Made by a program: the position numbers and the translations under genes | The notes under the pieces: generated by a model | Databases searched by the model: none | What the model was told of the DNA's origin: nothing | The model's input: the letters and a program-made list of their open reading frames with translations, nothing else | Shown: positions 7,106 through 15,679 of the stretch, piece by piece | Position numbering within the stretch: the first letter of the stretch is position 1 | How the letters are laid out: each line of letters opens with the position of its first letter | Origin: JAGOEY01 sp017997515 | GTDB taxonomy: Bacteria; Pseudomonadota; Gammaproteobacteria; Burkholderiales; Burkholderiaceae_C | Length of the DNA stretch: 64,000 nt | Direction: 5' to 3' | Assembly (NCBI GenBank): GCA_026314275.1 | Contig: CP111109.1 | Span: 1,178,001-1,242,000, forward strand

Positions 7106-7213
7106 GGGTCGGGTTCCAGTGGAGGAAGGGCCCCCTCTTGAGGGGGGAGCGCCGCAGGCGCATCGGGTGTGTTCTACATTCAGGCCAGCAAAGCAAAACG
7201 CTAAACTGTGCCC

Positions 7214-8011
7214 ATGATTTTATCCAGTGCGTCCCCCGTCAGTGTGGTGCTGGGCATTGCGACTGTGGCGGCTTATGCACTGCAGGCCGCGGCCGCGTCG
7301 CGCAAGCCCTTGAAATACGCCCAGGGCACCCTGCTGGTGGCTTGGCTGTTGCATGGCCTGGCGCTGGCCTGGAGCATGCTGGGTGGCTCGCCGCGGTTTG
7401 GTTTTGCCCCGGCGCTGTCGATCACGGCCTGGCTGGTGTTGACGGTGTATGCGGTGGAAAGCCAGGTGTTCCCGCTGCTCAAAGCCCGCTGGGCGCTGGC
7501 CCTGCTGGGCGCGGCGGCGGTGCTGCTGGCCTTGTTTTTTCCGGGCAAACCGCTGCATGTGTCGGCGTCGGCCTGGCTGCCGCTGCACCTGGCGCTGGGC
7601 ATTGCGTCGTACGGGCTATTTGCCGCAGCGGTGGTGCACGCCTGGCTAATGATGCGCGCCGAGCGGCATATCCGCCATGCCGACACCTCGAACGACAGCT
7701 TGCCGCTGCTGACACTGGAGCGGCTGACCTTCCGCTTTGCCACGGCGGGTTTTGTACTGCTGACGGCCACGCTGCTGGCGGGCTGGCTGTTTGGCGAAAC
7801 CTTGTACGGCCACGCCTGGCGCTGGGAACACAAAACCATGTTCTCGCTGCTGGCCTGGCTGGTGTTTGCCGCGCTGCTGCTGGGCCGCTCGCGTTTTGGC
7901 TGGCGCGGTCGCACGGCGGTGCGGGTGTTGTACGCGGGATCACTGCTGCTGTTGATGGCGTATGTCGGCTCGCGCTTTGTATTAGAAGTGGTGCTCCACC
8001 GTGGCGCATGA
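7214..8011 (+). CDS. CcsA/YpjD family inner-membrane protein (cytochrome c assembly-like)
   Basis: A 266-residue polytopic protein with about eight hydrophobic helices, related to CcsA/CcmC heme-handling proteins. Conserved points include LPLHLALGIASYGLFAAA and the H-R-WEHK segment near residue 205 that replaces the heme-binding region. YpjD members lie next to ffh in many proteobacteria, and their exact role in cytochrome c maturation is not settled. The start is taken at ATG 7214; an in-frame GTG two codons earlier (7208) is possible. No clear Shine-Dalgarno site is seen for either. Confidence 0.85.
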   Translation: MILSSASPVSVVLGIATVAAYALQAAAASRKPLKYAQGTLLVAWLLHGLALAWSMLGGSPRFGFAPALSITAWLVLTVYAVESQVFPLLKARWALALLGAAAVLLALFFPGKPLHVSASAWLPLHLALGIASYGLFAAAVVHAWLMMRAERHIRHADTSNDSLPLLTLERLTFRFATAGFVLLTATLLAGWLFGETLYGHAWRWEHKTMFSLLAWLVFAALLLGRSRFGWRGRTAVRVLYAGSLLLLMAYVGSRFVLEVVLHRGA

Positions 8012-8052
8012 ACCGATGACCCCCCCCGAAGCGCCTGTGGCGTCCCTCACTT

Positions 8053-8124
8053 CCAGACACCGCGGAACTGGCTCTGCCAGGCCCCCTGCAGGGGGCCTGG
8101 CAGAGCGCAGCGAAGTCTGGAGGG
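8053..8124 (+). repeat. Intergenic repeat family A, copy 1, with a perfect 36-bp palindrome
   Basis: Starts CCAGACACCGCGGAACTGGC and ends GCGAAGTCTGGAGG, as other family A copies. Its core, 8071-8106, is a perfect 36-bp palindrome (arm GCTCTGCCAGGCCCCCTG), shorter than the usual core. It lies between the ypjD-like and PP0621 genes. Confidence 0.75.
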
Positions 8125-8136
8125 GAACCATTCCTT

Positions 8137-8370
8137 ATGAAATACCTGCTCATTCTTTTGGCAGTGCTGGCGGGCGTCTGGATCTGGCGCAACAGCCGGC
8201 GCGAGGCCTTGCGTGCGCAGCAGGCGGCGCGTAAACCGGCCCCGCCGCAACTGCAGGACATGGCGCGCTGTACGGTGTGTGGCGTCCATCTGCCAGCCAC
8301 CGACGCGGTGGCCGTGCGCTCGGGTGTGTTCTGCTGCCCTGAGCACCAGAAACCCAAAGCCGGGCGCTAG
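8137..8370 (+). CDS. PP0621 family small membrane-anchored cysteine protein
   Basis: A 77-residue protein. An N-terminal hydrophobic helix (about residues 3-18) is followed by a basic stretch and CTVCGVHLP, then FCCPEHQKP, a likely metal-binding cysteine/histidine cluster. This is the PP0621 family, which lies just upstream of pilS-pilR in Burkholderiales and pseudomonads. Its function is unknown. The next gene, pilS, starts 22 bases downstream, so the two are probably cotranscribed. Confidence 0.88.
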   Translation: MKYLLILLAVLAGVWIWRNSRREALRAQQAARKPAPPQLQDMARCTVCGVHLPATDAVAVRSGVFCCPEHQKPKAGR

Positions 8371-8392
8371 CCACACCGCGCCACACCCCACC

Positions 8393-10084
8393 ATGCGTAT
8401 CCAGCGGCCCGTCCGCAGCCCCACCCAAGAGGCTTCGTTCGCGCGGCTGTGGCACGGCTTCATGACGGCACGGGTGATTCTGGCCGTGGCCATCCTGCTG
8501 CTGCAGGTGCTGTCGTATGCCATGGGGCAAAGCTCGGCGCAGCTGTTCCTGGGTATTGGGGGGGCGTACCTGGTGGCCACGGTGCTGATGCGCACGCTGG
8601 CGCGCCCTGCCACCCAGGAGGGCACCCTGGGGGCCCAGTGGCTGCCCACCATTGGCCTGGATCTTCTGGTGTTTTCAACCCTGCAGGTGATGCAGTCGGG
8701 CAGCATCAACTACACACCGCTGTTTGGGCTGCCCCTGCTGCTGGCGTCGGTGCTGGGCTCGCTGCTGATGGCGCTGGGCACGGCGGCGGCCATCACGCTG
8801 CTGCTGCTGGCCGATGCGTGGTGGCTGGCCACGTTTTTGGCCGGGGACGGCGCGCCGCGTTTTCTGCAGGCCGCGCTCACGGGCACGGGCTATTTCATCC
8901 TCGCCTTCCTGGTGCACCAGCTGGCGTCACGCCTGGCGCGCGAAGAACAGCTGGCTGTGCGCAGCCAGCTGGCGGCCAAGGTGCAGATCCAGGTGAACGA
9001 GCTGGTGATCGAAACCCTGGACGACGGGGTGATGGTGGTGGACCAGCAGGGCACGGTGCGCGCCGCCAACCCGTCGGCCCGGGGGCTGCTGGGCGCGGAA
9101 GCGGCGGTGTCCGACCCCCACTTCCCGCTGACGGCCGACCCCGCGTGGGCGCCGCTGCTGGAGCAGGCCAACCGCACCTTTGCCGAGGGCCGGGGGCGGC
9201 GGGCCAGTATTGCCATCACCCCCGCCGACCAAAGCCCGCGCAAGCTGCACACCACCACCCGGCTCACCGCCACGGGCGAGGCGGGGGCGGAGAGTTTGTG
9301 TGTGGTGTTCCTGCACGACCTGCGGGAGATGGAAGCCCGCCTGCGCACCGAAAAACTGGCCGCCATGGGGCGTATGTCGGCCGCCGTGGCACATGAAATC
9401 CGCAACCCGCTGGCCGCCATCATGCAGGCGAACGCCTTGATGGACGAAGACCTGACCGACCCGGGCCAGAAACGGCTGGCACTGATGGTGCGGCAGAACG
9501 CCCAGCGGCTGGCGCGTATCGCCGAAGAAGTGCTGGACATTGCCCGCGTGCGGCACCAGGCGGGCCAGACCGAGGGCGACACGCTGGTGCTGGACGACAA
9601 CGTGACCGCACTGTTCAACGACTGGGCCCAGACCAACAACGCCGCGCAGTACGTGCAGACATTCCTGAAAGCCAGCGACAGTGTGGTGGTGTTTGAGAGC
9701 GACCACCTGCGCCGTGTGCTGGTGAACCTGCTCGACAACGCCTTGCGCTACATCGGAAAACACGCCGACTCGCTGCAGATCTCCACCGGTGTGGCCACCA
9801 ACGGGCAGGCGGGCCTGCAGGTATGGAGCGACGGCCCGCCGCTGGAAAAGACCGTGGAGCGCCACCTGTTCGAGCCGTTTTTCTCGTCGGAGAGCCGCTC
9901 CAGCGGGCTGGGCCTGTATATTTGCCGGGAGCTGTGTGAACGCCATGGTGCGTCCATCGCCTACCAGCGGATTCCACGCCACACCGCGCGGGGGCTGGTC
10001 GAAGGTAATGCGTTTTCGTTGGTCTTCCGCCCGGCACAAACTGCACACGCTGCCGACGGGCCTTTTGACACCCCTCTTGTATGA
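8393..10084 (+). CDS. pilS: Two-component sensor histidine kinase PilS
   Basis: A 563-residue kinase: hydrophobic N-terminal helices (about residues 20-180), a PAS domain (about 200-300), a HisKA dimerisation domain with MSAAVAHEIRNP and phospho-acceptor His334, and an HATPase domain with NLLDNALRYIG, FEPFFSSESRSSGLGLYI. PilS senses pilin status at the membrane and phosphorylates PilR to control pilA through sigma-54. ATG 8393 was chosen because the longer frame (from 8213) overlaps PP0621. The stop overlaps the pilR ATG by 4 bases. Confidence 0.95.
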   Translation: MRIQRPVRSPTQEASFARLWHGFMTARVILAVAILLLQVLSYAMGQSSAQLFLGIGGAYLVATVLMRTLARPATQEGTLGAQWLPTIGLDLLVFSTLQVMQSGSINYTPLFGLPLLLASVLGSLLMALGTAAAITLLLLADAWWLATFLAGDGAPRFLQAALTGTGYFILAFLVHQLASRLAREEQLAVRSQLAAKVQIQVNELVIETLDDGVMVVDQQGTVRAANPSARGLLGAEAAVSDPHFPLTADPAWAPLLEQANRTFAEGRGRRASIAITPADQSPRKLHTTTRLTATGEAGAESLCVVFLHDLREMEARLRTEKLAAMGRMSAAVAHEIRNPLAAIMQANALMDEDLTDPGQKRLALMVRQNAQRLARIAEEVLDIARVRHQAGQTEGDTLVLDDNVTALFNDWAQTNNAAQYVQTFLKASDSVVVFESDHLRRVLVNLLDNALRYIGKHADSLQISTGVATNGQAGLQVWSDGPPLEKTVERHLFEPFFSSESRSSGLGLYICRELCERHGASIAYQRIPRHTARGLVEGNAFSLVFRPAQTAHAADGPFDTPLV

Positions 10085-11544
10085 CCGCCCCTTCCGCCTA
10101 CATCCTTGTTGTTGACGACGAACCCGACCTGCGAACGCTGTACGAGCTGACGCTGCTGCGTGAGGGGTACCGGGTCGAGACAGCAGGCGACCTGGCCGAG
10201 GCGCGCCAGTACCTGCAGGAGAAACGTTTTGACGCCGTCATCACCGACATGCGGCTACCCGACGGCCTGGGGCTGGAGGTGCTGCACACCCTCAAGGCGC
10301 AGCAGCGCACAGAGCGTTGCATCGTGATGACCGCCTACGGCTCGGCCGAGAACGCGGTGGAGGCGCTCAAAGCCGGGGCCTTTGACTACCTGACCAAACC
10401 GGTGGACCTGAAGCAGTTCCGCACGGTGGTGGCGTCCGCTGTGCAAGGCCCGGCGCTGATGGCGGCTGCTTCTGTGCGGACTACACCGGCAAACACCCCC
10501 GCTGCCCTACGCAGGCCTGCACAGGCAGAAACGGCGCTGGACCGGCTGGTGGGCCCGTCCGAAGCGATGTGCAACGTCAAGCAACGTATCGTGAAGGTGG
10601 CGCGTGGCATGGCACCTGTGCTGGTGCGCGGCGAATCGGGCACCGGCAAGGAGCTGGTGGCGCAGGCACTCCACGCCAACAGCCAGCGTGCCGATGGGCC
10701 ACTGGTGGCCGTGAACTGCGGGGCCATCCCCGAGAACCTGCTGGAGGCCGAATTCTTCGGTGCCAAGAAGGGCTCGTACACCGGTGCCCAGTCAGACCGG
10801 GAGGGGTACTTTCAGGCGGCGCGCGGCGGCACACTGTTTCTCGACGAAATTGGCGACCTGCCGCTGCCCATGCAGTCGAAGCTGCTGCGGGCAATCCAGG
10901 AACGTATCGTGCGGCCGCTGGGCTCCACGGTGGAGGACACGGTGGACGTACGCATCATCAGTGCAACCCACAAGGATTTGTCGGCCGAGGTGCGGGCGGG
11001 CAAGTTCCGCCAGGACCTGTATTACCGCCTGAACGTGATCGAGATTGCCATTCCGCCGCTGCGCGAGCGCCGCGCCGACCTGCCCGCGCTGGCCGCCGCC
11101 CTGCTGGCACGTATCGCACAAGACTCGGGCATGCCCACACCCACGCTGTCGTCCCACATGCTGACGCAGCTGGCCGCCCATCCTCTGAAGGGCAATGTGC
11201 GTGAACTGGAAAACCTGCTGCACCGTGCCGTGGCCCTGAGTGACGGGGACGAACTGCAGGCCGACTTCGCCCCGTCGGTACGCCAGGATCTGGAGGACAT
11301 TTCCACTCCAGTTGTACCACCGCCCCCTTCCGTGGCGGCCACCCCTGCCGACCTGCAGGGTTATCTGGACCAGCTGGAGCGTGAAATTCTCGTCAAGGCC
11401 CTGCACGAAACCGGCTTTAACCGCACCGCCGCCGCAACCCGTCTGGGCCTGAGCCTGCGGCAGATCCGCTACCGCATCGCCCGGCTGAACATTGCCACTC
11501 CCCAGGGCGTGGCAGACGACGAGGCCCATGACGACGCCGCCTGA
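10081..11544 (+). CDS. pilR: Sigma-54-dependent response regulator PilR
   Basis: A 487-residue NtrC-class activator. The receiver domain has phospho-acceptor Asp56 in DAVITDMRLP. The AAA+ domain has Walker A GESGTGKE (184-191), Walker B TLFLDEIGD (251-259) and the sigma-54 contact loop GSYTGA (231-236), a Tyr-for-Phe variant of GAFTGA also with Ser for Ala. The Fis-type DNA-binding domain ends the protein (AAATRLGLSLRQIRYRIARL). It is translationally coupled to pilS by an ATGA overlap. Its main known target, pilA, is outside the window. Confidence 0.95.
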   Translation: MTAPSAYILVVDDEPDLRTLYELTLLREGYRVETAGDLAEARQYLQEKRFDAVITDMRLPDGLGLEVLHTLKAQQRTERCIVMTAYGSAENAVEALKAGAFDYLTKPVDLKQFRTVVASAVQGPALMAAASVRTTPANTPAALRRPAQAETALDRLVGPSEAMCNVKQRIVKVARGMAPVLVRGESGTGKELVAQALHANSQRADGPLVAVNCGAIPENLLEAEFFGAKKGSYTGAQSDREGYFQAARGGTLFLDEIGDLPLPMQSKLLRAIQERIVRPLGSTVEDTVDVRIISATHKDLSAEVRAGKFRQDLYYRLNVIEIAIPPLRERRADLPALAAALLARIAQDSGMPTPTLSSHMLTQLAAHPLKGNVRELENLLHRAVALSDGDELQADFAPSVRQDLEDISTPVVPPPPSVAATPADLQGYLDQLEREILVKALHETGFNRTAAATRLGLSLRQIRYRIARLNIATPQGVADDEAHDDAA

Positions 11545-12115
11545 ACCTGGCGTATTACCCTTGTGGGACAAGGGCTGGTACCGCTTCGCGCACCACGAAG
11601 TGTCCCCCAACTTCGGCCCACGCCCTGCAGGGGTGGTGGTGGACCTGGTTGTTTTGCACTCCATCAGCCTGCCACCGGGCCAGTATGGTGGCGATGAAGT
11701 ACGGCAGCTTTTCACCAATACGCTGGACTGGGGCGCCCACCCCTATTTCGGCACCATCCGCGGCCTGGAAGTGTCAGCCCATTTTTTTATACGCCGCAAT
11801 GGCGACATCTGGCAGTTTGTCAGCTGCGACGACCGGGCCTGGCACGCAGGTCGCTCCCACTACCGGGGCCGGGACAACTGCAACGACGATTCGATCGGCA
11901 TTGAACTCGAAGGCCTGGAAGGCGACCTGTTCGAGCCGGCCCAGTACGAGGCTCTGGGCAGCCTGCTGCCCGCCATGGCACAGCAGTACCCGCTGCAGTA
12001 CGTTGCTGGCCACGAACACATCGCACCAGGCCGCAAGGCCGACCCCGGACCAGGCTTTGATTGGGCCGCCCTGCGCCGGATCCTGCCCTGGCCGACTGGG
12101 GTTTTCCCGGCATAA
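11528..12115 (+). CDS. ampD: 1,6-anhydro-N-acetylmuramyl-L-alanine amidase AmpD
   Basis: A 195-residue cytosolic zinc amidase that removes the stem peptide from anhydro-muropeptides during peptidoglycan recycling. Zinc and catalytic residues are visible: His44 (VVLHSISLPPG), Glu126 (IGIELEG), His162 and Asp172 in GHEHIAPGRKADPGPGFDW. The ATG at 11528 overlaps the pilR 3' end by 17 bases, so coupling is likely; a longer in-frame start at 11492 would overlap further and is less likely. Mpl, which reuses the released peptide, is encoded at 23941. Confidence 0.95.
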   Translation: MTTPPEPGVLPLWDKGWYRFAHHEVSPNFGPRPAGVVVDLVVLHSISLPPGQYGGDEVRQLFTNTLDWGAHPYFGTIRGLEVSAHFFIRRNGDIWQFVSCDDRAWHAGRSHYRGRDNCNDDSIGIELEGLEGDLFEPAQYEALGSLLPAMAQQYPLQYVAGHEHIAPGRKADPGPGFDWAALRRILPWPTGVFPA

Positions 12116-12301
12116 TCCGCGCCTTGCATTTTTTTGCAAAACCGCAGCCCCCATACGGCGCGGCTTTGCAGGCCAAAAACGCTGGAAAGCCGCGCCCTGC
12201 CATCGTGCAGACCCCTAAAAGCCCACCAGCCAATGGCTTCGGGATATGCGGCATCTTGACCCTTCCAAGCAAAAAATAATCTTGGTGTAACTGCACCCTA
12301 A

Positions 12302-12350
12302 ACACTACCTGTAGTGTCTCAGAATGGAGCCCGCACACCAGATATAGAGT
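12302..12350 (+). promoter_or_regulatory. Pair of NrdR boxes upstream of nrdA
   Basis: ACACTACCTGTAGTGT (12302-12317) is a near-perfect 16-bp palindrome of the NrdR-box type. ACACCAGATATAGAGT (12335-12350) is a second, degenerate box. Their starts are 33 bp apart, about three helical turns, the spacing typical of paired NrdR sites. NrdR represses ribonucleotide reductase genes in response to dATP/ATP. The nrdR gene is not in the window. Confidence 0.75.
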
Positions 12351-12393
12351 TCGGTCGCCCCAGCAGGGGCACCTCCAAAACCACCGTTTTTAT

Positions 12394-12427
12394 GCCACCG
12401 CCTCCCGTTTTACCGGTGTGCGGTGGC
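12394..12427 (+). other. Hairpin in the nrdA leader
   Basis: Perfect 8-bp stem GCCACCGC / GCGGTGGC with an 18-base loop, ending 14 bases before the AGAGGA ribosome site. It could affect mRNA stability or translation. No riboswitch class is recognised. Confidence 0.5.
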
Positions 12428-12447
12428 CATTTCTAGAAAGAGGAACC

Positions 12448-15378
12448 ATGCAAACTGCAACGTCCACCCCCACCGCGTCCAGCGTGGGTTACCCCTCCAC
12501 CGCCCCTGAAGCCGTATCGGCTGCCGCCGCCGTGCCGGGCGCGCTGTCGCACTACCAGATCATTCGCCGCAATGGCGCGGTGGTGCCGTTCGAGCCACAG
12601 AAGATTGCCGTGGCCATGATGAAGGCTTTCCTGGCCGTACACGGCACCCAGGGCGCAGCCTCGGCCAGCGTACGCGAGACGGTGGACGGCCTGACCCAGG
12701 GTGTGGTGCGTGCCATGGTGCGTTCGCGCCCCGGTGGTGGCACCTTCCATATTGAAGACGTACAAGACCAGGTCGAGTTGGGCCTGATGCGCGGCGGCCA
12801 CCACGAAATCGCCCGTGCCTACGTGCTGTACCGCGAACGCCGCACCCAGGAACGTGCCCGCCAGGTGGAGCAAGCCGCCCCACCCGCCCCTGTTCTGCAT
12901 GTGTTGGACGGTGGCCAACGTGTGGCACTGGATCTGAACGACCTCCAAGGCCTGATCGAATCGGCCTGCTCTGGTTTGGGTGCGGACGTCAAGGCCGCCC
13001 CGATCCTGGCAGAAACCATGCGCAACCTCTACGACGGTGTGCCCATGGACGAGGTCTACAAGGCATCCATCCTGGCCGCGCGTACGTTGATCGAAAAAGA
13101 CCCGGACTACACCTACGCCACCGCACGCCTGCTGCTGCACACCATCGTCAAGGAAGTGCTGGGCCGCGAAGTAGCCCCCGCCGACATGGGCCCGGCCTAC
13201 GCAGACTACTTCCCACAGTTCATCCAACGTGGCGTGGAAGCCGAGCTGCTGGACGAGCGCCTGCAGCAGTTCGACCTGGCCCGCCTGGGCGCGGCCCTGA
13301 AGGCCGAGCGCGACCAGCAATTCGACTACCTGGGCCTGCAAACGCTGTACGACCGCTACTTCCTGCACGTCAAGAAGACCCGCATCGAGCTGCCCCAGGC
13401 CTTCTTCATGCGGGTGGCCATGGGCCTGTCGCTGAACGAGGTGGACCGCGAAGCCCGCGCCATCGAGTTTTACGAAGTGCTGTCTTCGTTCGACTTCATG
13501 TCGAGCACCCCCACGCTGTTCAACAGCGGCACGCTGCGTTCGCAGCTGTCCAGTTGCTACCTGACCACCGTGCCCGACCACCTGGACGGCATCTACGAGT
13601 CCATCAAGGAAAACGCCTTGCTGTCCAAGTTTGCGGGCGGCCTGGGCAACGACTGGACCCGTGTGCGCGCTTTGGGCAGCCACATCAAGGGCACCAACGG
13701 TGAGTCACAAGGCGTGGTGCCGTTCCTGAAGGTGGTGAACGACACGGCTGTGGCCGTGAACCAGGGCGGCAAACGCAAGGGTGCGGTGTGTACCTACCTG
13801 GAAAGCTGGCATCTGGACATCGAAGAATTCCTGGAGCTGCGCAAGAACACCGGCGACGACCGCCGCCGCACCCACGACATGAACACGGCCAACTGGATTC
13901 CCGACCTGTTCATGCGCCGCGTGATGGAAAAGGGCACCTGGACGCTGTTCTCGCCCAACAACGTGCCCGACCTGCACGACCTGTTCGGCGCCGACTTCGA
14001 AAAGGCTTATGTCGCCTACGAAGAAAAAGCCGCACGCGGCGATCTGAAGCCGTCGCGCACCGTGCAAGCCAGCGACCTGTGGCGCAAGATGCTGACCATG
14101 CTGTTTGAGACCGGCCACCCCTGGATCACCTTCAAGGACGCCTGCAACGTGCGCAGCCCGCAGCAGCACGCTGGTGTGGTGCACTCGTCGAACCTGTGCA
14201 CGGAAATCACGCTCAACACCAGCGACACTGAAACAGCAGTTTGCAACCTGGGCTCCATCAACCTTCTGCAGCATCTGAAAGATGGCGCGGTAGACCACGA
14301 CAAGCTCAAGAAGACCATCACCACGGCCATGCGGATGCTGGACAACGTGATCGACATCAACTACTACGCCGTCAAGAAGGCGCGTGACTCCAACCTGCGC
14401 CACCGCCCCGTGGGCCTGGGCCTGATGGGCTTCCAGGACGCGCTGTATGCGCTGCGTACGCCGTATGCATCGCAAGAAGCGGTGGAGTTTGCCGACCAGT
14501 CGATGGAAGCAATCTGCTACTACGCCTACTGGGCCTCCAGCGAGCTGGCCCGCGAGCGCGGCAAGTACACCAGCTACCGCGGTTCGCTGTGGGACCAGGG
14601 CATCCTGCCCTTCGACACCCTCGACATGCTGGCCGAAGCACGTGGTGGGTATGTTGAAGTGGACCGCTCCTCCACCTTGGACTGGGATGCCCTGCGCAAG
14701 AAGATTGCCACCGATGGCATGCGCAACTCCAACTGCGTGGCGATTGCCCCCACAGCCACCATCTCAAACATCATTGGTGTGGACGCATCGATCGAACCCT
14801 GCTTCGGCAACCTGTCGGTCAAGTCCAACCTGTCGGGCGAATTCACCGTCATCAACGGCGCACTCGTACACGACCTGAAACGCCTTGGCCTGTGGGACGA
14901 CGTGATGGTGATGGACCTGAAACACTTCGACGGCTCACTGCGCCCGATCGACCGTGTGCCACAGGACATCAAGGCGCTGTACTCCACCGCGTTTGAAGTC
15001 GAAACCACCTGGCTGGTCGAAGCTGCTGCACGCCGCCAGAAGTGGATTGACCAGGCCCAGTCGCTCAACATCTACATGGCCGGCGCATCGGGCAAAAAAC
15101 TCGACGACACCTACAAGCTGGCATGGCTGCGTGGGCTGAAAACCACCTACTACCTGCGCACCCAAAGTGCCACCCACGCAGAGAAATCCACCGTGGCCGC
15201 AGGCCGCATGAATGCGGTGTCTTCCGGCAGTGAATCGGCCCACGCACAGGCTGGCAAATCCACCTTCAACGCACTCGATGCAGCCGCCGCTGCAGCACAA
15301 GCGCAGGCCGCAGAACTGCCCGCCACCGACATCAAGTTCTGCGCCATTGACGACCCCGGTTGTGAGGCTTGCCAGTAA
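12448..15378 (+). CDS. nrdA: Ribonucleoside-diphosphate reductase class Ia, alpha subunit
   Basis: A 976-residue catalytic subunit that reduces NDPs to dNDPs with NrdB. An ATP-cone allosteric domain lies near residues 30-120 (YQIIRRNGAVVPFEPQKI). The active-site cysteine pair begins with Cys370 (LSSCYLT). The radical-chemistry triad is Asn582, Cys584, Glu586 (NLCTEI). The C-terminal redox cysteines are Cys972 and Cys975 (GCEACQ). ATG 12448 follows AGAGGA; the longer frame from GTG 12418 would run through the leader hairpin and is rejected. Longer than E. coli NrdA (761), as is usual for this branch. Confidence 0.97.
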   Translation: MQTATSTPTASSVGYPSTAPEAVSAAAAVPGALSHYQIIRRNGAVVPFEPQKIAVAMMKAFLAVHGTQGAASASVRETVDGLTQGVVRAMVRSRPGGGTFHIEDVQDQVELGLMRGGHHEIARAYVLYRERRTQERARQVEQAAPPAPVLHVLDGGQRVALDLNDLQGLIESACSGLGADVKAAPILAETMRNLYDGVPMDEVYKASILAARTLIEKDPDYTYATARLLLHTIVKEVLGREVAPADMGPAYADYFPQFIQRGVEAELLDERLQQFDLARLGAALKAERDQQFDYLGLQTLYDRYFLHVKKTRIELPQAFFMRVAMGLSLNEVDREARAIEFYEVLSSFDFMSSTPTLFNSGTLRSQLSSCYLTTVPDHLDGIYESIKENALLSKFAGGLGNDWTRVRALGSHIKGTNGESQGVVPFLKVVNDTAVAVNQGGKRKGAVCTYLESWHLDIEEFLELRKNTGDDRRRTHDMNTANWIPDLFMRRVMEKGTWTLFSPNNVPDLHDLFGADFEKAYVAYEEKAARGDLKPSRTVQASDLWRKMLTMLFETGHPWITFKDACNVRSPQQHAGVVHSSNLCTEITLNTSDTETAVCNLGSINLLQHLKDGAVDHDKLKKTITTAMRMLDNVIDINYYAVKKARDSNLRHRPVGLGLMGFQDALYALRTPYASQEAVEFADQSMEAICYYAYWASSELARERGKYTSYRGSLWDQGILPFDTLDMLAEARGGYVEVDRSSTLDWDALRKKIATDGMRNSNCVAIAPTATISNIIGVDASIEPCFGNLSVKSNLSGEFTVINGALVHDLKRLGLWDDVMVMDLKHFDGSLRPIDRVPQDIKALYSTAFEVETTWLVEAAARRQKWIDQAQSLNIYMAGASGKKLDDTYKLAWLRGLKTTYYLRTQSATHAEKSTVAAGRMNAVSSGSESAHAQAGKSTFNALDAAAAAAQAQAAELPATDIKFCAIDDPGCEACQ

Positions 15379-15679
15379 GCGCAGCACAAGCATCTGCAGC
15401 GGGGCATTGCATATCTAAAAATGGTGACTATTCAACTCACTTCATCCCACAGCATGAAGCGAGCGCAAACCATCAAGCAGACACCGTGGAACTGGCTTTG
15501 CCAGGCCGCTGGTGTCGCCCCCTGCAAGGGGGGAGGAGTAGCGACACGCAGTGCGCGAAGCCTGGGGGTGAGTAGTTACCAAAAATGCGATGCCCTAGAG
15601 CAACAAATTACAGCAGCAATGTGCATGAACTCTTTTCATTTCACATGGCTGCTTTCATAATCCGAACATTGGAAAATCT
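15379..15679. other. nrdA-nrdB intergenic region
   Basis: 301 bases with no credible gene. It is mostly repeat family A copy 2 (15478-15570), followed by an AT-richer stretch with the nrdB ribosome site (GGAAAA). Short reading frames here are the repeat translated. Confidence 0.7.
15478..15570 (+). repeat. Intergenic repeat family A, copy 2
   Basis: Begins CAGACACCGTGGAACTGGC and ends GAAGCCTGGGGGTG. Contains CTGGC-TTT-GCCAG and CCCCCTGCAAGGGGG hairpins. About 93 bp, including a variant GCGACACGCAGTGCGCG segment also found in copy 8. Confidence 0.85.

Larger units (their letters stand above)
12116..12447 (+). promoter_or_regulatory. ampD-nrdA intergenic control region
   Basis: No gene is seen in these 332 bases. 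The region holds a -35-like TTGACC (12256-12261) with a weak TAATCT (12277-12282), the paired NrdR boxes (12302-12350) and a leader hairpin (12394-12427) just before the nrdA ribosome site. The promoter elements are only tentative. Confidence 0.55.

Noticed and set aside
12394..12427. Riboswitch in the nrdA leader
   Set aside because: Only one simple hairpin is present; no conserved aptamer sequence is visible.
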